DNA of 64,000 bases from positions 1 through 64,000 of the forward strand of contig CAWATX010000001.1 of NCBI GenBank assembly GCA_963785065.1, read 5' to 3'. How positions within the stretch are numbered: position 1 is the first letter of the stretch; each line of letters begins with the position of its first letter. Source of the stretch: CAVSRC01 sp963785065 (GTDB taxonomy: Bacteria > Pseudomonadota > Alphaproteobacteria > Rhizobiales > Kaistiaceae). Below, piece after piece: positions 9,901 to 16,816 of the stretch. The notes beneath the pieces were generated by a model. That model ran no database searches, was not told the origin of the DNA, and saw only the letters and a list, made by a program, of their open reading frames with translations. Made by a program: the position numbers and the translations under genes.

Positions 9901-10426
9901 CGGCACCGCGGCACCATTTGGAGAGGATGTCGAACTGCTCTTTCGCCTCTCGGTCGCAGGGGAGCTTTCCCCCCTTGAGGCCAGCGATGGCTTCCCACAG
10001 GGACGGCGCAAACGGCGTGTTCGTCACAAAGGCAAAAGACAGACGCTTATCCACTACCTCAGGTGTGGAGGACTTTTGATAGCCCAGTATGCTGCTCGCG
10101 AATTTTGAGAGTGTTTTCTTCAGGTAGGAAGCGGTTGCAGGCGTTTCGTCGACCCGATACTTAAACTGAAGGGTCTGAACCGCATTGCTGGTCTCGAACG
10201 TGTCGCCGCTGCCATAGTAAAGGGTCAGATCGGCTATATCTTCCGCTTCGTCGCCGGGGGCTGCAATCTCGCTTGGTGATATTCCTTCAACGGCAATCGA
10301 ATGCAGGCCATCATGGGGGAACACAAGCTGCAACGCCCGTCGTGCGGCCCAGTACTCATGGAAATTATGTCCTGCGCGTGAGGCTCTAACCGGGTCAATC
10401 AATACTTTCTTTTTCTTCGAAGCCAT
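3986..10426 (-). CDS. Avs-like STAND NTPase with N-terminal nuclease-like domain
   Basis: A 2146-residue protein. The N-terminus (residues ~15-95) has GHNFHEYWAARRAL, then EDIADLTLY (D63/D66) and LQFKY (Q87, K89). This resembles the D...QxK arrangement of Cap4/DUF4297-type nuclease domains. A STAND-type NTPase follows: Walker A ADGGVGKT (residues ~295-302), Walker B LIVLDAAD (~394-401) and a TARSHR sensor-like motif (~436-441). About 1600 residues of helical, repeat-like sequence make up the rest. This layout matches Avs proteins, which sense phage proteins through a C-terminal repeat region and activate an N-terminal effector. The Avs subtype and target cannot be told by eye. The gene is monocistronic, intact and unusually long. 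A non-Avs STAND protein is the main alternative. Confidence 0.65.
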   Translation of the reverse strand: MASKKKKVLIDPVRASRAGHNFHEYWAARRALQLVFPHDGLHSIAVEGISPSEIAAPGDEAEDIADLTLYYGSGDTFETSNAVQTLQFKYRVDETPATASYLKKTLSKFASSILGYQKSSTPEVVDKRLSFAFVTNTPFAPSLWEAIAGLKGGKLPCDREAKEQFDILSKWCRGAGVDASRLFAMTEFRASESNLPIQKSRLRRALTDWSAGSDSLAKGRLYDLVNLVVDKAGPSGQGKNLIRREHVLDALGCDSDDLFPAETRFIDVGQVVEREELPEVVDLIEKSVPPVFVHADGGVGKTVFIQSLAAKMSVEREVVVFDCFGGGTYRSDGQPRHLPGIGLVQIVNEYASRGLCDPLLPGDNDLRGLIKTARKRLAQAVRAIREQSKKGGVLIVLDAADNAQLEAEARKEESFPKLLLASLSDNPLEGVKLLLTARSHRMAGVVGRARVKSYPLHPFSESEARLFIDERRKGASEEEVARALARSGCNARVLAYLIDTWEGNVTGVVSNEGITVEEIIAQKCSKIFEDLHIAAWPNSDIEEFFAAISLLPPPIPLDELAAALGWSSSQVNSAASDLAPMLEIIPQGAIFRDEPTETYVRDTYSREVPAQQSIAQRLEDQQATSEYAAEALPGFLVAINDSGRAYALANSSAFPKSLQSDYGKRRLALVRLHAAFRLAVKEGDLDRALQLATTLSQVAAANARGDEFIRRSPSLAVRLGDRDVSRRLFNDRSGWRGARDSRLTLAYSFGGEIEEARLHRGRTIGWINWYHEGHGDENYSSDAHPDAFDFAAVIFLAILEGGFRTVDDNLCRWNDRFSISVCEQVIRLARQHECLVGSSVMKPLTEFASGKDCCSYALKIALLCSGSRLERSDVRAIARGVARSQDSREQSSDTHFDDQRTIEDAVSAAAVAALLGGSRTSSVSFLRRVKAMRPSRYDYGERHGFSRAWLPTLVSCMRAWSAGRAVAYSDLLPREIKINRHARAIKTKEELHEFLRSLKVPVRDKRKYERRYSVAKAPKFEPRFDENERREIAEGIEVVRALIEPIEASMLQRRLSSACLDAFIATWTGRLRPGAHWHSESAADLLTRTIGMGFLELLLLHIDDVTTSQAKSIVAGLAANRFSIHQKIDVLSKLAERSGLHDVSGRFAQHIAEEIRKDDSIEQRGGAYEDLASAVVAMSVEEAKEYYRQGLAELDQMGGDDYDLIYAVLHFAAEQPGGYVRPELGQRLMNLCQTICHSEPSKFGWALFARAMSKSVGFSAAYKLLRWDDQDVAEFSYGLPQLVCCLAAEGQLDPKRAAALLLVCEDHGWHEWRIGDGLSVLLKEAAPSEQARIFRVVFAKLKAEHSSGGWPSVWESLLKVGEEFPGAVTEAQNAELRALLDAARKHTDELNDRNNSRDSTPTLQRKEEQEVPLDERLSRLLAECEPTSAAAIDAALTRVEANSSLPYFAKKRFFELLREICPYDKRLGFLMALCEVSALEIDDAISQISESVSQWRDSSAHLRTQAKAIIERLFDFRGSQIFDLRYASLPRQIFLLAQLCGDHDFVMRIILRTVAIENVELSGEEWLQLATSLCAVASPTASLEALEKMLSGPSARIADEIGEGSFRKEFAPNADERSHVADIMWHLLGDDDAYVRWSAARAIGSFPDLGLADDLGALIDRFDLFEVPALRSEDHPLSFRNSQQWMLMGLARASLQNQEYLAFLATRVAELAKRPDIHFVDKLHLVRFLDNVGQCGIDPDISVIREHLSNPPLGYVATNTYPKHVEPKSGFSFDYEFNKSEVSNLAHLFGISAGEATDAIAAEIVRRWPAAKSLDDFPGHERYRRDSDDRYEFYREHIQRHALLDAGTTLAKVKPVVRRSYETWDPPPWKEWLSRYDVTFKDGSFLADHKDPEPWSANAYLLGRRVGRQETLEDQDTLLSKVCLRPAHSDELVPICASWASPDGVYVRIVTGLVSRRGAVGKCQAFAKRDDHNFWMPLFDQDGEDDRFRDESPMEPLICDPDAYGLGIDQGDELATGGAAARPRLGNKPTARLKLSADPDFREWRTPEGRLALRSQVWGGWKPDPDQYRSRHHDKGVILWADQSWLDGALSEMGKRLVYTLSFSKYRSSRSYDDSEGVRAVYVGLRGDDGQLRTWFAKKPSAQTGY

Positions 10427-10728
10427 GACGTGTAAGGACGCAAGAGACGAGGTTGAATGTCGTAAACTACAAAGTCTACATTTTTAGCGCACCAAAATGC
10501 CATTCAACTAGCGGAAATTCCGTGCGCCGGGCTTTCTGGCGTCCGCACCCGGACCGGGTTACGCCGCTTTGGCCGAGTGAGGCTGATCTTCCTGCTGCCT
10601 TTTGTCCGATCTTGGGGCGGCGAACGATCCCGGGTCCTGCCCTTCGGTTCACACTGCGCCGGCGTTCCTGCGGGGCGTGAACACCTGCCCATGATCGGCA
10701 AGGCGTTTCCTGGACCTCATAAGCGATA
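10427..10728. other. Intergenic region, no gene seen
   Basis: About 300 bp between the start of the Avs-like gene and the end of higA. It presumably contains the Avs-like promoter. A weak dyad (GTAAACTAC/AAAGTCTAC, 10462-10479) lies ~40 bp upstream of its start codon, but no clear -35/-10 pair is visible. The right half is GC-rich with no coding signal. Confidence 0.4.
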
Positions 10729-11076
10729 TCATGTCAGTGCCGGGCTCGGATCCCCGGCATTCCCACCGGCATAGCGGGGGACCTTGATCTCGCCGGACCG
10801 CTTGCGCGCCTGGACGATGTCAAAGCTGTTCTGCATACGCATCAGCGTGTCCATCGATACGCCAAACGCCTTTTCAAAGCGCAGGGCCATTTCGGGTGAA
10901 AGCGCGGCGCGCTCGTTGAGGAGCGCGGACAGTGCCGGACGAGTCACGCCGAGCGCCTTCGCCGCATCCGTGACCGACAGTTCCAGCGGTTCGATGATTT
11001 CATGCTTCACAAACCCGCCGGGATGGACGGGGCTCTTCATGCGAATGCCCATAGTCGTACTCGTCGTCGCATTCAT
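10729..11076 (-). CDS. higA: HigA-family antitoxin (XRE helix-turn-helix)
   Basis: A 115-residue antitoxin. SPVHPGGFVKHEIIEPL followed by VTDAAKALGVTRPALSALLN is the signature of the HigA addiction-module antitoxin: an HTH that binds its own promoter and neutralises HigB. It lies 11 nt downstream of higB with a strong AGGAGG ribosome site, giving the toxin-first order characteristic of higBA. The C-terminal ~20 residues (Gly/Pro-rich) extend past the usual core. Family assignment is firm; autoregulation is inferred from the family. Confidence 0.9.
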   Translation of the reverse strand: MNATTSTTMGIRMKSPVHPGGFVKHEIIEPLELSVTDAAKALGVTRPALSALLNERAALSPEMALRFEKAFGVSMDTLMRMQNSFDIVQARKRSGEIKVPRYAGGNAGDPSPALT

Positions 11077-11087
11077 AGTGCCACCTC

Positions 11088-11378
11088 CTAGTGGTAGTCC
11101 TCGTAATCAAGGTCGATGATTTCGATCTCGTCCTTGTCGATTTGGAACGTCAGACGCCAGTTCTTGGTGACGAACAGGCTCCACGTACCCTTGCGACTGC
11201 CGGTCAGCTTGTGGGCCTTCCAGCTCGGCACGGAGCGGAGTTCATCCTCCCGCTCCATATCCTGGAGGAACGAGATCATGCGGCGCAGCTTGTCCTTGAC
11301 CGCCGCCTGAATCCCGCTCGCATCGTCATCTTCGATGAGATGCCGAAGCCCCTTATGCAGGACGTTCCGAATCCTCAT
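11088..11378 (-). CDS. higB: HigB-family mRNA interferase toxin (RelE fold)
   Basis: A 96-residue RelE/HigB toxin that would cleave mRNA on the ribosome. Family landmarks are the N-terminal HKGLRHL, WKAHKLTGSRKGTWSL in the middle, NWRLTFQID, and the terminal DLDYEDYH. The ATG at 11378 gives the canonical N-terminus. A sigma70-like promoter ends only 8 nt upstream of it, so the message is predicted to be leaderless or nearly so. It is the first gene of the higBA operon. Such pairs stabilise mobile elements and can act in phage defence. Confidence 0.9.
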   Translation of the reverse strand: MRIRNVLHKGLRHLIEDDDASGIQAAVKDKLRRMISFLQDMEREDELRSVPSWKAHKLTGSRKGTWSLFVTKNWRLTFQIDKDEIEIIDLDYEDYH

Positions 11379-11386
11379 AGACTAAG

Positions 11387-11414
11387 GATATAGCATCAAT
11401 GCGTTGCCTGTCAA
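11387..11414 (-). promoter_or_regulatory. higBA promoter
   Basis: On the minus strand, a consensus TTGACA (11409-11414), a 16-bp spacer and TATATC (11387-11392). The higB ATG begins 8 nt after the -10 box, which puts the expected transcription start at or next to the start codon. Confidence 0.65.
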
Positions 11415-11444
11415 GCTACGCTTTACGGAAAGGTGCGGCGACTG

Positions 11445-12002
11445 ATGAAGTATCTCAACACCGCATTCGGGCAGTTGGCGGCCGCATGGAAGCTTTACCA
11501 CTACGCCCTAGAGGGCAAAATCGATCTTGAGACGCTCGACATTCCCCTGACGTTTAAAGACAACGGTATGGTCCTCGTGTTGCCGGACAAGATATTTGAT
11601 ACGCCCGACGACCTCATACTGTTTTTTGAGAACAATCTGAGCGTTCAATTCGGGGCGGCGGTCATCACGCTCGACCGGGCACGCGAGGAAGCAGGCATTC
11701 CTCTTCCAGCCAATATCGAATCCGAAGCTGATCAGTTCATCGCGGCGACTTATCAGATACGCAACGCTTTCGCGCACGACATATCGGAACCGCGCTGGCA
11801 TATTACAAAGGTGCCGTATCGGCGGGCCTATGCTTTCGGAGGAATGGCAATTGACCTTACAGCTCGCCACGGAACGGCTTTCGAATATGAGCATATCGGC
11901 GGTCCAGACGTGCTCTTTCGGATGAAAGACTACGCAATGGGCCGGCTTTTCGACCCATACTTTGTGATCAAACCTGTGCGGCCCCATGCATCGTCAACAT
12001 GA
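11445..12002 (+). CDS. HEPN-like protein (possible RNase)
   Basis: A 185-residue protein of unrecognised family. Residues ~95-120 contain FIAATYQIRNAFAHDI. The RNAFAH sequence fits the R-x4-H active-site motif of HEPN nucleases, preceded by a helix as in that fold. The rest is mixed, with several aromatic residues. The ATG at 11445 was chosen over an in-frame GTG at 11433, which sits too close to the nearest ribosome-like site. Its 3' end overlaps the next gene by 17 nt, so the two are co-expressed. HEPN proteins paired with a second gene are often toxin-antitoxin or abortive-infection systems. That role is inference; a non-catalytic RNA-binding HEPN is possible. Confidence 0.5.
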   Translation: MKYLNTAFGQLAAAWKLYHYALEGKIDLETLDIPLTFKDNGMVLVLPDKIFDTPDDLILFFENNLSVQFGAAVITLDRAREEAGIPLPANIESEADQFIAATYQIRNAFAHDISEPRWHITKVPYRRAYAFGGMAIDLTARHGTAFEYEHIGGPDVLFRMKDYAMGRLFDPYFVIKPVRPHASST

Positions 12003-12651
12003 GTACCTTCGCGACCTGATTTCCGAGGCGGTGCGCAGTGCCGTCGATGCGGTCGTGCGAACGCATTACTCGCGCCTAACTCAAGAGCATCAACTCACTT
12101 CTCGTATCGCCCAATCCATAGAGCAGACCCTTGGCAACAGCCATTTTCTTGGTCACAGGGTCAGGATCATCGTTCAGGAATTGCCCGACAAGGGACCGGG
12201 TTCGTTGGAGAAAAAGGTCGGGGCGGACCTTTATGTGGCCGTAAAGTTCGACAGCCCCGAGAGCGCCATCGCCAAGGGCTTCTTTGTCCAGGCCAAATGG
12301 GACACACCCCTCACTAAGGCCGAAAAGGAATCGCTGGACGAGCAATGTCAAAATCTTCGTTGGCGATCTAAACTAGGCTCCTTCGTCTGGCTTTATTCGC
12401 CAGACGGCACAAAAGTCATTGCCGCTGATGAGGTGCTTGCCCATCCAACGCAGCAGCCAGGCGAATTGACCTATCACGATGTGAAGGCGTTGATGTCGAA
12501 CGTTTTTGATTGCACGTCCGGCGATCGCGAGCTCGTCATGGAGGGCATTTTCGACAACGCTGAACGACTTGGTCTCATGCTTAAGGAATATGGCACACGG
12601 ACCGGCGTTGCGATTGCCATCGAAGCAGAGCGAATCGAGCACCGGCGATAA
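11986..12651 (+). CDS. PD-(D/E)xK nuclease-like protein
   Basis: A 221-residue protein. The N-terminal third is helical (residues 1-60). A central segment reads EKKVGADLYVAV ... KGFFVQAKW (residues ~80-105). The spacing of GAD and QAK fits the PD-(D/E)xK restriction-like core (Asp, then Q/E-x-K). Residues beyond ~120 contain WRSKLGSFVWLYSPDG, reminiscent of nuclease-associated helper folds. It overlaps the upstream HEPN-like gene by 17 nt and is followed by the convergent Argonaute locus. It may be a defence or toxin module with the HEPN-like partner; no family name is recalled. Confidence 0.5.
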   Translation: MHRQHEYLRDLISEAVRSAVDAVVRTHYSRLTQEHQLTSRIAQSIEQTLGNSHFLGHRVRIIVQELPDKGPGSLEKKVGADLYVAVKFDSPESAIAKGFFVQAKWDTPLTKAEKESLDEQCQNLRWRSKLGSFVWLYSPDGTKVIAADEVLAHPTQQPGELTYHDVKALMSNVFDCTSGDRELVMEGIFDNAERLGLMLKEYGTRTGVAIAIEAERIEHRR

Positions 12652-12672
12652 AGGCCTAGGGCGCGATCCGCG

Positions 12673-14139
12673 TCACGCATCAGGTATATCTGCGGAAGTC
12701 CGGCGATACCTGTGTCCCAAACTCGATATGCTTAGAATGCGCCCGACCTCACGTGCGGCCTTGATCGGCGCAGGTAGCTTCTGATCGAACTGCGTGCTGT
12801 TCCAATTGACCTTCGTTAGCGCCAAGACCTCTTCAGCCACTTTCGCAATTGCGCTGTCGCTGTATTCGTGCGGCACCAGCAGCAGGGGTCGTGGCACGCG
12901 TAGGCCGGGATAGGTCCCGTAATAGGGAACGCTACCGCGCGTATAGAGCAAACCCTTCCCCGCGTAGGTCAATAAATGTGCCCCGCAAGACGGGATAATT
13001 GCCGTCCCGGAAGATCGCGATGGGCGAGCTTTCCTGAACCCAGACCAGATCGCTGAGTTCAATACCGGCACGGCGCAATGCTGCATCAATTCCCTCCGCT
13101 TCTTCAGTCCTGAACCGTGACGTTTTCAGGATGACGATGCGCGCGGGAACATGACGATGATGCGCCTTATAAATTGTGAGTGACTGGGTCACCAAATCGT
13201 CGGCGTCGTGGGCTGTCAGATACGGGTGACGTCCATGCAACTCGGTCTGGGCGCGGGCGCCCCGCAGAATGAGGCCGCGACCACGTTCATCAAACATTTC
13301 GCCGTGCTCGTCCAGAGCTGTTGACCATTGACGTCGCGGTAGAAGCCAATGCCGAGAAAACTTGTGCGAAGTCCCGCGTCATCCGGCAGTAACCGCCACG
13401 GTACCTTGCCCGCCTTGTAAAAAAGCGCGTTCAATAAATTCCATGCACGCGTTGCCTTCGCTTGAGTTTGGCGGTTGCTGTCTCGCTTGACCTTGCGCGG
13501 GATTTTCGCAGCGTCATCCCATGTGTCGGGCCAAACGATTTGTGTCGGCACGTCCAAGTGCAAAGTCTTGGCCTTCAGCAGATCGCGGAAATCCAATAAA
13601 ACATCCGGGCCAGTATCCTCCTCATCCTCCGTGTCGTCACCAGAGTCTTCGCTCTTCGCATTGACCAGTTTTTCGATCAATTGAACTGGCAGTGCCAGCA
13701 CGATCACGTCCGGCTTTTCGCTGCTTTCACTCAGAGCCGTTAATTGCTGTGTCACCACGTCGACAGCCTGACGCACAGCTTCGTCGTGCTTGCCGATCGC
13801 GCGGATGTCGTTGACCTGAGAGCGCGATAACGTCGCTGTCGCTCCGCTAGGCACTTCGAATTTGCACCGAAACGGGTTTTGGTTTCCAAGTCCCGGAAAA
13901 TCTGGGTTGAGATTGATTAGTTGTTTGTTCTCGCTCTCGATACCCCGTCCCGTTTCGTCGAGAAATTCGGCGAACCCGGCCACGGTGTCGTCCGTTCCAA
14001 TCACGCCGACACGGACCACGTCGCCCGAACGCGGCTGAAGCGGTCCAAACTCACGCAAGCCCTGCCGCGGATCGCAATGCTGTCCCCCGTCACCGAACTC
14101 CAAAACAGGTTCATCGAATACACGCGTTTTGAAGGTCAT
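12673..14139 (-). pseudogene. Short prokaryotic Argonaute (MID-PIWI), two compensating frameshifts
   Basis: A continuous homology spread over two frames: codons in one frame from 14139 to ~13297, a second frame to ~12960, then the first frame again to the stop at 12673. Restored, it gives ~488 residues, the size of a short pAgo with only MID and PIWI domains. Landmarks are FGDGGQHCDPR near the start, KVPWRLL and FLGIGFYRD, MFDERGRGLILRG, RIVILKTSRF, LLYTRGSVPYYGTYPG and LTKVNWNSTQFD. The first shift fits loss of one A in a GAAATG context; the second fits gain of one G in a GGGG run. Short pAgos are catalytically inactive guide-dependent sensors that act with an APAZ partner. Its ATG overlaps the partner's stop by 4 nt. 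Genuine decay or assembly error cannot be distinguished here. Confidence 0.8.
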
Positions 14140-15471
14140 GCGGGTAACCCTTCCTCGAAAAGGTCTGCTGCTTCCATCTCCTTGGCGCGTGGATCTGTGC
14201 GGTTCCAGGTATCCTCAGGCACCGCTTGCGCCAACTCCGCGAGCGGAAGGTCCTCAAAACCAATCAGATGGTCGCTCGCTGCGGCCTTCTGAAACAGATC
14301 GTCTTTTGGGGTGGCGCTTTCTTCAAGCAGGCTTTGCCACATTATCACTTGACCGCGTACGGCCGCGTTGCGTTCAAGCCTTTTCTTTCCTGCAAGCAGC
14401 GCTCCTGGGAAAGGGTGCGGTTCAAACCCGTTGCGTGTGAAATAAAAGGTCGGATCGATAACCACAAACCATTCATCGCCCAGCTTTTCAAAGCGGAGAT
14501 TTGCGGCGTGATGGCGCACATAGCCCGGTTTGTCCGGGAACTTCTTGTTGGGATAGAAGCTGACAACTCTCGCCGAGGTGTCCTTCACCGTCGAGGCATA
14601 TTTGTAGTTTCGGGACTTGTTCACGCCAGCCGCGTGGAAACAAAACAACCGCTCTTTGGCTATGTGCCTGATTTGCGCTGACGCTTGATGTGCCACGCTC
14701 CGGCGCAGGAGTTCGATCGTGTCATTCGTATCGTCGAGGTCATCGCTAAGAGCAATCAGCGAGGTATCCACGGCCTCGACTTGGTCGTGATCGACAATGG
14801 CGCGTGTTCCAAATTCCCTCGGGTCGAAGAACGAGAGATAGCGCCGTATACAATAACCCAGTCAAACCTCATTTCGCTGCTTCACGAGTTCTGGAATGGC
14901 ATCACGGCCCGTTCCGAAAGGCGAAGTGGCGACAAATATCTCCTCCGGCAGACGAATGCGCATCGTTAAGGATTGCGGTTTCGCCCGTGTTCATAGGCGG
15001 CAAATATACGCCGGGGGTGCGGCGGTCGATTGTCAAAGCCGCGAGCTTGTCCGCACAACTGATGTCGAAAACGTCCTCGTTCTTGTCGAACTTCAGACGA
15101 CGCTCGTCGTCGTGCATCCCGGCGCTTACGTCTTTCCAGTAAGCACTGCCATCCGATTTTCGCCAAAGTACGATGATGATAGGGAGGTTGTACTTGCGCC
15201 AATAAGCAAGATCGGCTTCCTTCATCACATACTCGAACTGCTGGTCCGTTTCACGTACGTACTTGCCGTCGGTAACCGCCTTCACCTGGACGGCCAGCAA
15301 TTTTCCCAGCGGCGCGCCGGTTCGCCGGTCGCGCAACTCAATCAGCCCGTCGGTGCCAGCCTCAAGCCTTCCCCTGTTTTCATAGATGAAGCCGGTTTCG
15401 AGGACGATCTTCTTGACCGCTGTCTCGCCCAACTCTCCTAAAATCTGGCTGTCGGTGATTTTTTTGTCCAT
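14136..15471 (-). pseudogene. DUF4365 nuclease-APAZ effector of the short Argonaute, frameshifted
   Basis: The partner of the short pAgo, together resembling SPARDA (DNase-associated) systems. The N-terminal DUF4365 domain is intact (residues 1-~175): GELGETAVKKI, AGTDGLIEL (D41, E45) and LLAVQVKA (Q62, K64), a PD-(D/E)xK nuclease core. The APAZ part is broken. Its start, MRIRLPEEIFVATSPF, is one base out of frame near 14963. A further +1 near 14863 creates a TGA, and a -1 near 14815 leads into the long segment with IRHIAKERLFCFHAAG, YASTVKDTSARV and FVVIDPTFYFTRNGFEP. Intact it would be about 445 residues. As written only a 189-residue DUF4365 fragment is translated from the ATG at 15471. 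Guide-activated DNA degradation is known for the family; activity here is doubtful. Confidence 0.75.
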
Positions 15472-15477
15472 TCGGCG

Positions 15478-15483
15478 AGTATA
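15478..15483 (-). promoter_or_regulatory. Possible -10 box of the SPARDA-like operon
   Basis: TATACT on the minus strand ends 6 nt before the ATG of the DUF4365-APAZ gene. If used, transcription would begin at or beside the start codon (leaderless). No good -35 box is visible 16-18 bp upstream. Confidence 0.3.
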
Positions 15484-15883
15484 AGCGCAATTACGCGCGC
15501 CGCGAGCATTATGTTCCTGTTATGTTTCCGTCTCCCCCACTGTTTCACATAAGGCGCGCTCGTCGGGCCGGGCTGTCGTGAACGGAACCCGCTATCGCCG
15601 GTTTCCGCCATTCGGCTTCCATCCCTCGCGCATCCGACCGGACAGCCTTCGGCTGACCTTTTCCTTCTTGCCCGGGGCCTGCGGCCCCCAGGCCGTCAAG
15701 GCCAAGCCCTGCGCTTCGCTTCGGGCGGAAAGCGCCGGGCCGTGTAGTCGCCTTTCGCTCCGCTCCGGCTTCCGGCCCGCACCACCCTGGCGCTTTCCGG
15801 CCTGTGACGGCCAACCCCCGCTCATTGCCGCTTGGCTAGTCGGTTTGCAGCAGCCGCGCAAACCGCAACCAGGAGAAAAGGCA
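15484..15883. other. Leader region of ardC rich in short inverted repeats
   Basis: About 400 bp without a gene. It contains many short dyads, such as CAGCC/GGCTG (around 15642-15656), GGGGCC/GGCCCC (around 15674-15690) and repeats of the TTCGG/CCGGC type. It ends in an AGGAGAAAAGG ribosome site directly before the ardC ATG. Structured leaders of this kind are common ahead of ardC-type antirestriction genes on plasmids and conjugative elements. No specific RNA family is recognised. Confidence 0.4.
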
Positions 15884-16783
15884 ATGAAATCCGACGTCTA
15901 TGACCGTATCACCCAATCCATCATCACCGCCCTGGAGCAGGCGTGCGGCCATGGCACCAGCCGTGGAGCGTCGAGCATGCCGCCGGGCGCATCACCCGGC
16001 CCTTGCGCGCCAACGGCGTGCCCTATCGCGGCATCAATGTTCTGATGCTCTGGGGCGAGGCCGTGGCAAGCGGCTATGCCGCCCCGATCTGGATGACCTT
16101 CCGCCAGGCACAGGAAATCGGAGGCCATGTCCGCAAGGGCGAGCGCGGCAGCCTGGTCGTCTATGCCTCAACCCTGACCCGCACCGAGGACGACGCCGAA
16201 ACCGGCGAAGAGCTGGAGCGATCCATCCCCTTCATGAAGGGCTATACCGTCTTCAACGTCGAGCAGATCGAAGGCCTGCCCGCGCATTACTACGCAAAGC
16301 CGCGCCGCCGAGCGATCCCATCCAGCGCATCGCCCATGCCGAAGCCTTCGTGGACGCGACCCGCGCCGACATCCGCCACGGCGGCGGCGCGGCCTCCTAC
16401 AACGTCGGCACCGACCGCGTGCGCATGCCGCCGTTCGAGACGTTCGAGGACGCCGAAAGCTATTACGCAACGCTGATCCATGAACTCACCCACTGGACCC
16501 GGCATCCCTCGCGGCTGGACCGGGATCTCGGCCGCAAGCGCTGGGGCGATGAGGGCTATGCGATGGAGGAGCTGGTCGCCGAGCTGGGCGCGGCCTTCGT
16601 GCTGCGCCGATCTCGACCTTGCCCCGGTACCGCGCGACGAACATGCCAGCCTACATCGCCTCCTGGCTGAAGGTGCTCAAGGAGGACAAGCGGGCGATCT
16701 TCTCCGCCGCAGCGCATGCGCAGCGCGCCGCCGATTATCTCACTGGTCTTCAGCCGAACGCAGATGCAGCGAGGGCGGCGTAA
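15884..16783 (+). pseudogene. ardC: ArdC-like antirestriction protein, four frameshifts
   Basis: The ATG at 15884 begins MKSDVYDRITQSIITALEQ, a typical ArdC start. Homology then moves between frames: HQPWSVEHAAGRI and WGEAVASGYAAPIWMTF in a second frame, DPIQRIAHAEAF and the zinc-binding HELTHW metallopeptidase motif in a third, ADLDLAPVPRDEHAS in another, and YIASWLKVLKEDKRAIFS back in the starting frame up to the TAA at 16781-16783. Shifts lie near 15940 (-1), 16300 (-1), 16602 (+1) and 16649 (+1). The net change is zero and the restored length is ~300 residues, normal for ArdC. ArdC protects incoming single-stranded DNA from restriction. As written it cannot be made. Confidence 0.85.
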
Positions 16784-16793
16784 CGCCGCCCTC
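16771..16793. terminator. Strong hairpin containing the ardC stop codon
   Basis: A perfect 10-bp inverted repeat, GAGGGCGGCG/CGCCGCCCTC, whose 3-nt loop is the TAA stop of ardC. It lies between convergent genes (ardC on plus, the secreted-protein gene on minus). It may terminate transcription in both directions, although it lacks a strong T-run. Confidence 0.5.
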
Positions 16794-16816
16794 CAATCCT
16801 TCCTCCGCCGCTGTTG

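Noticed and set aside
10462..10479. Dyad GTAAACTAC/AAAGTCTAC upstream of the Avs-like gene as an operator
   Set aside because: Only about seven of nine positions pair and no matching promoter elements are visible; kept only as a note.
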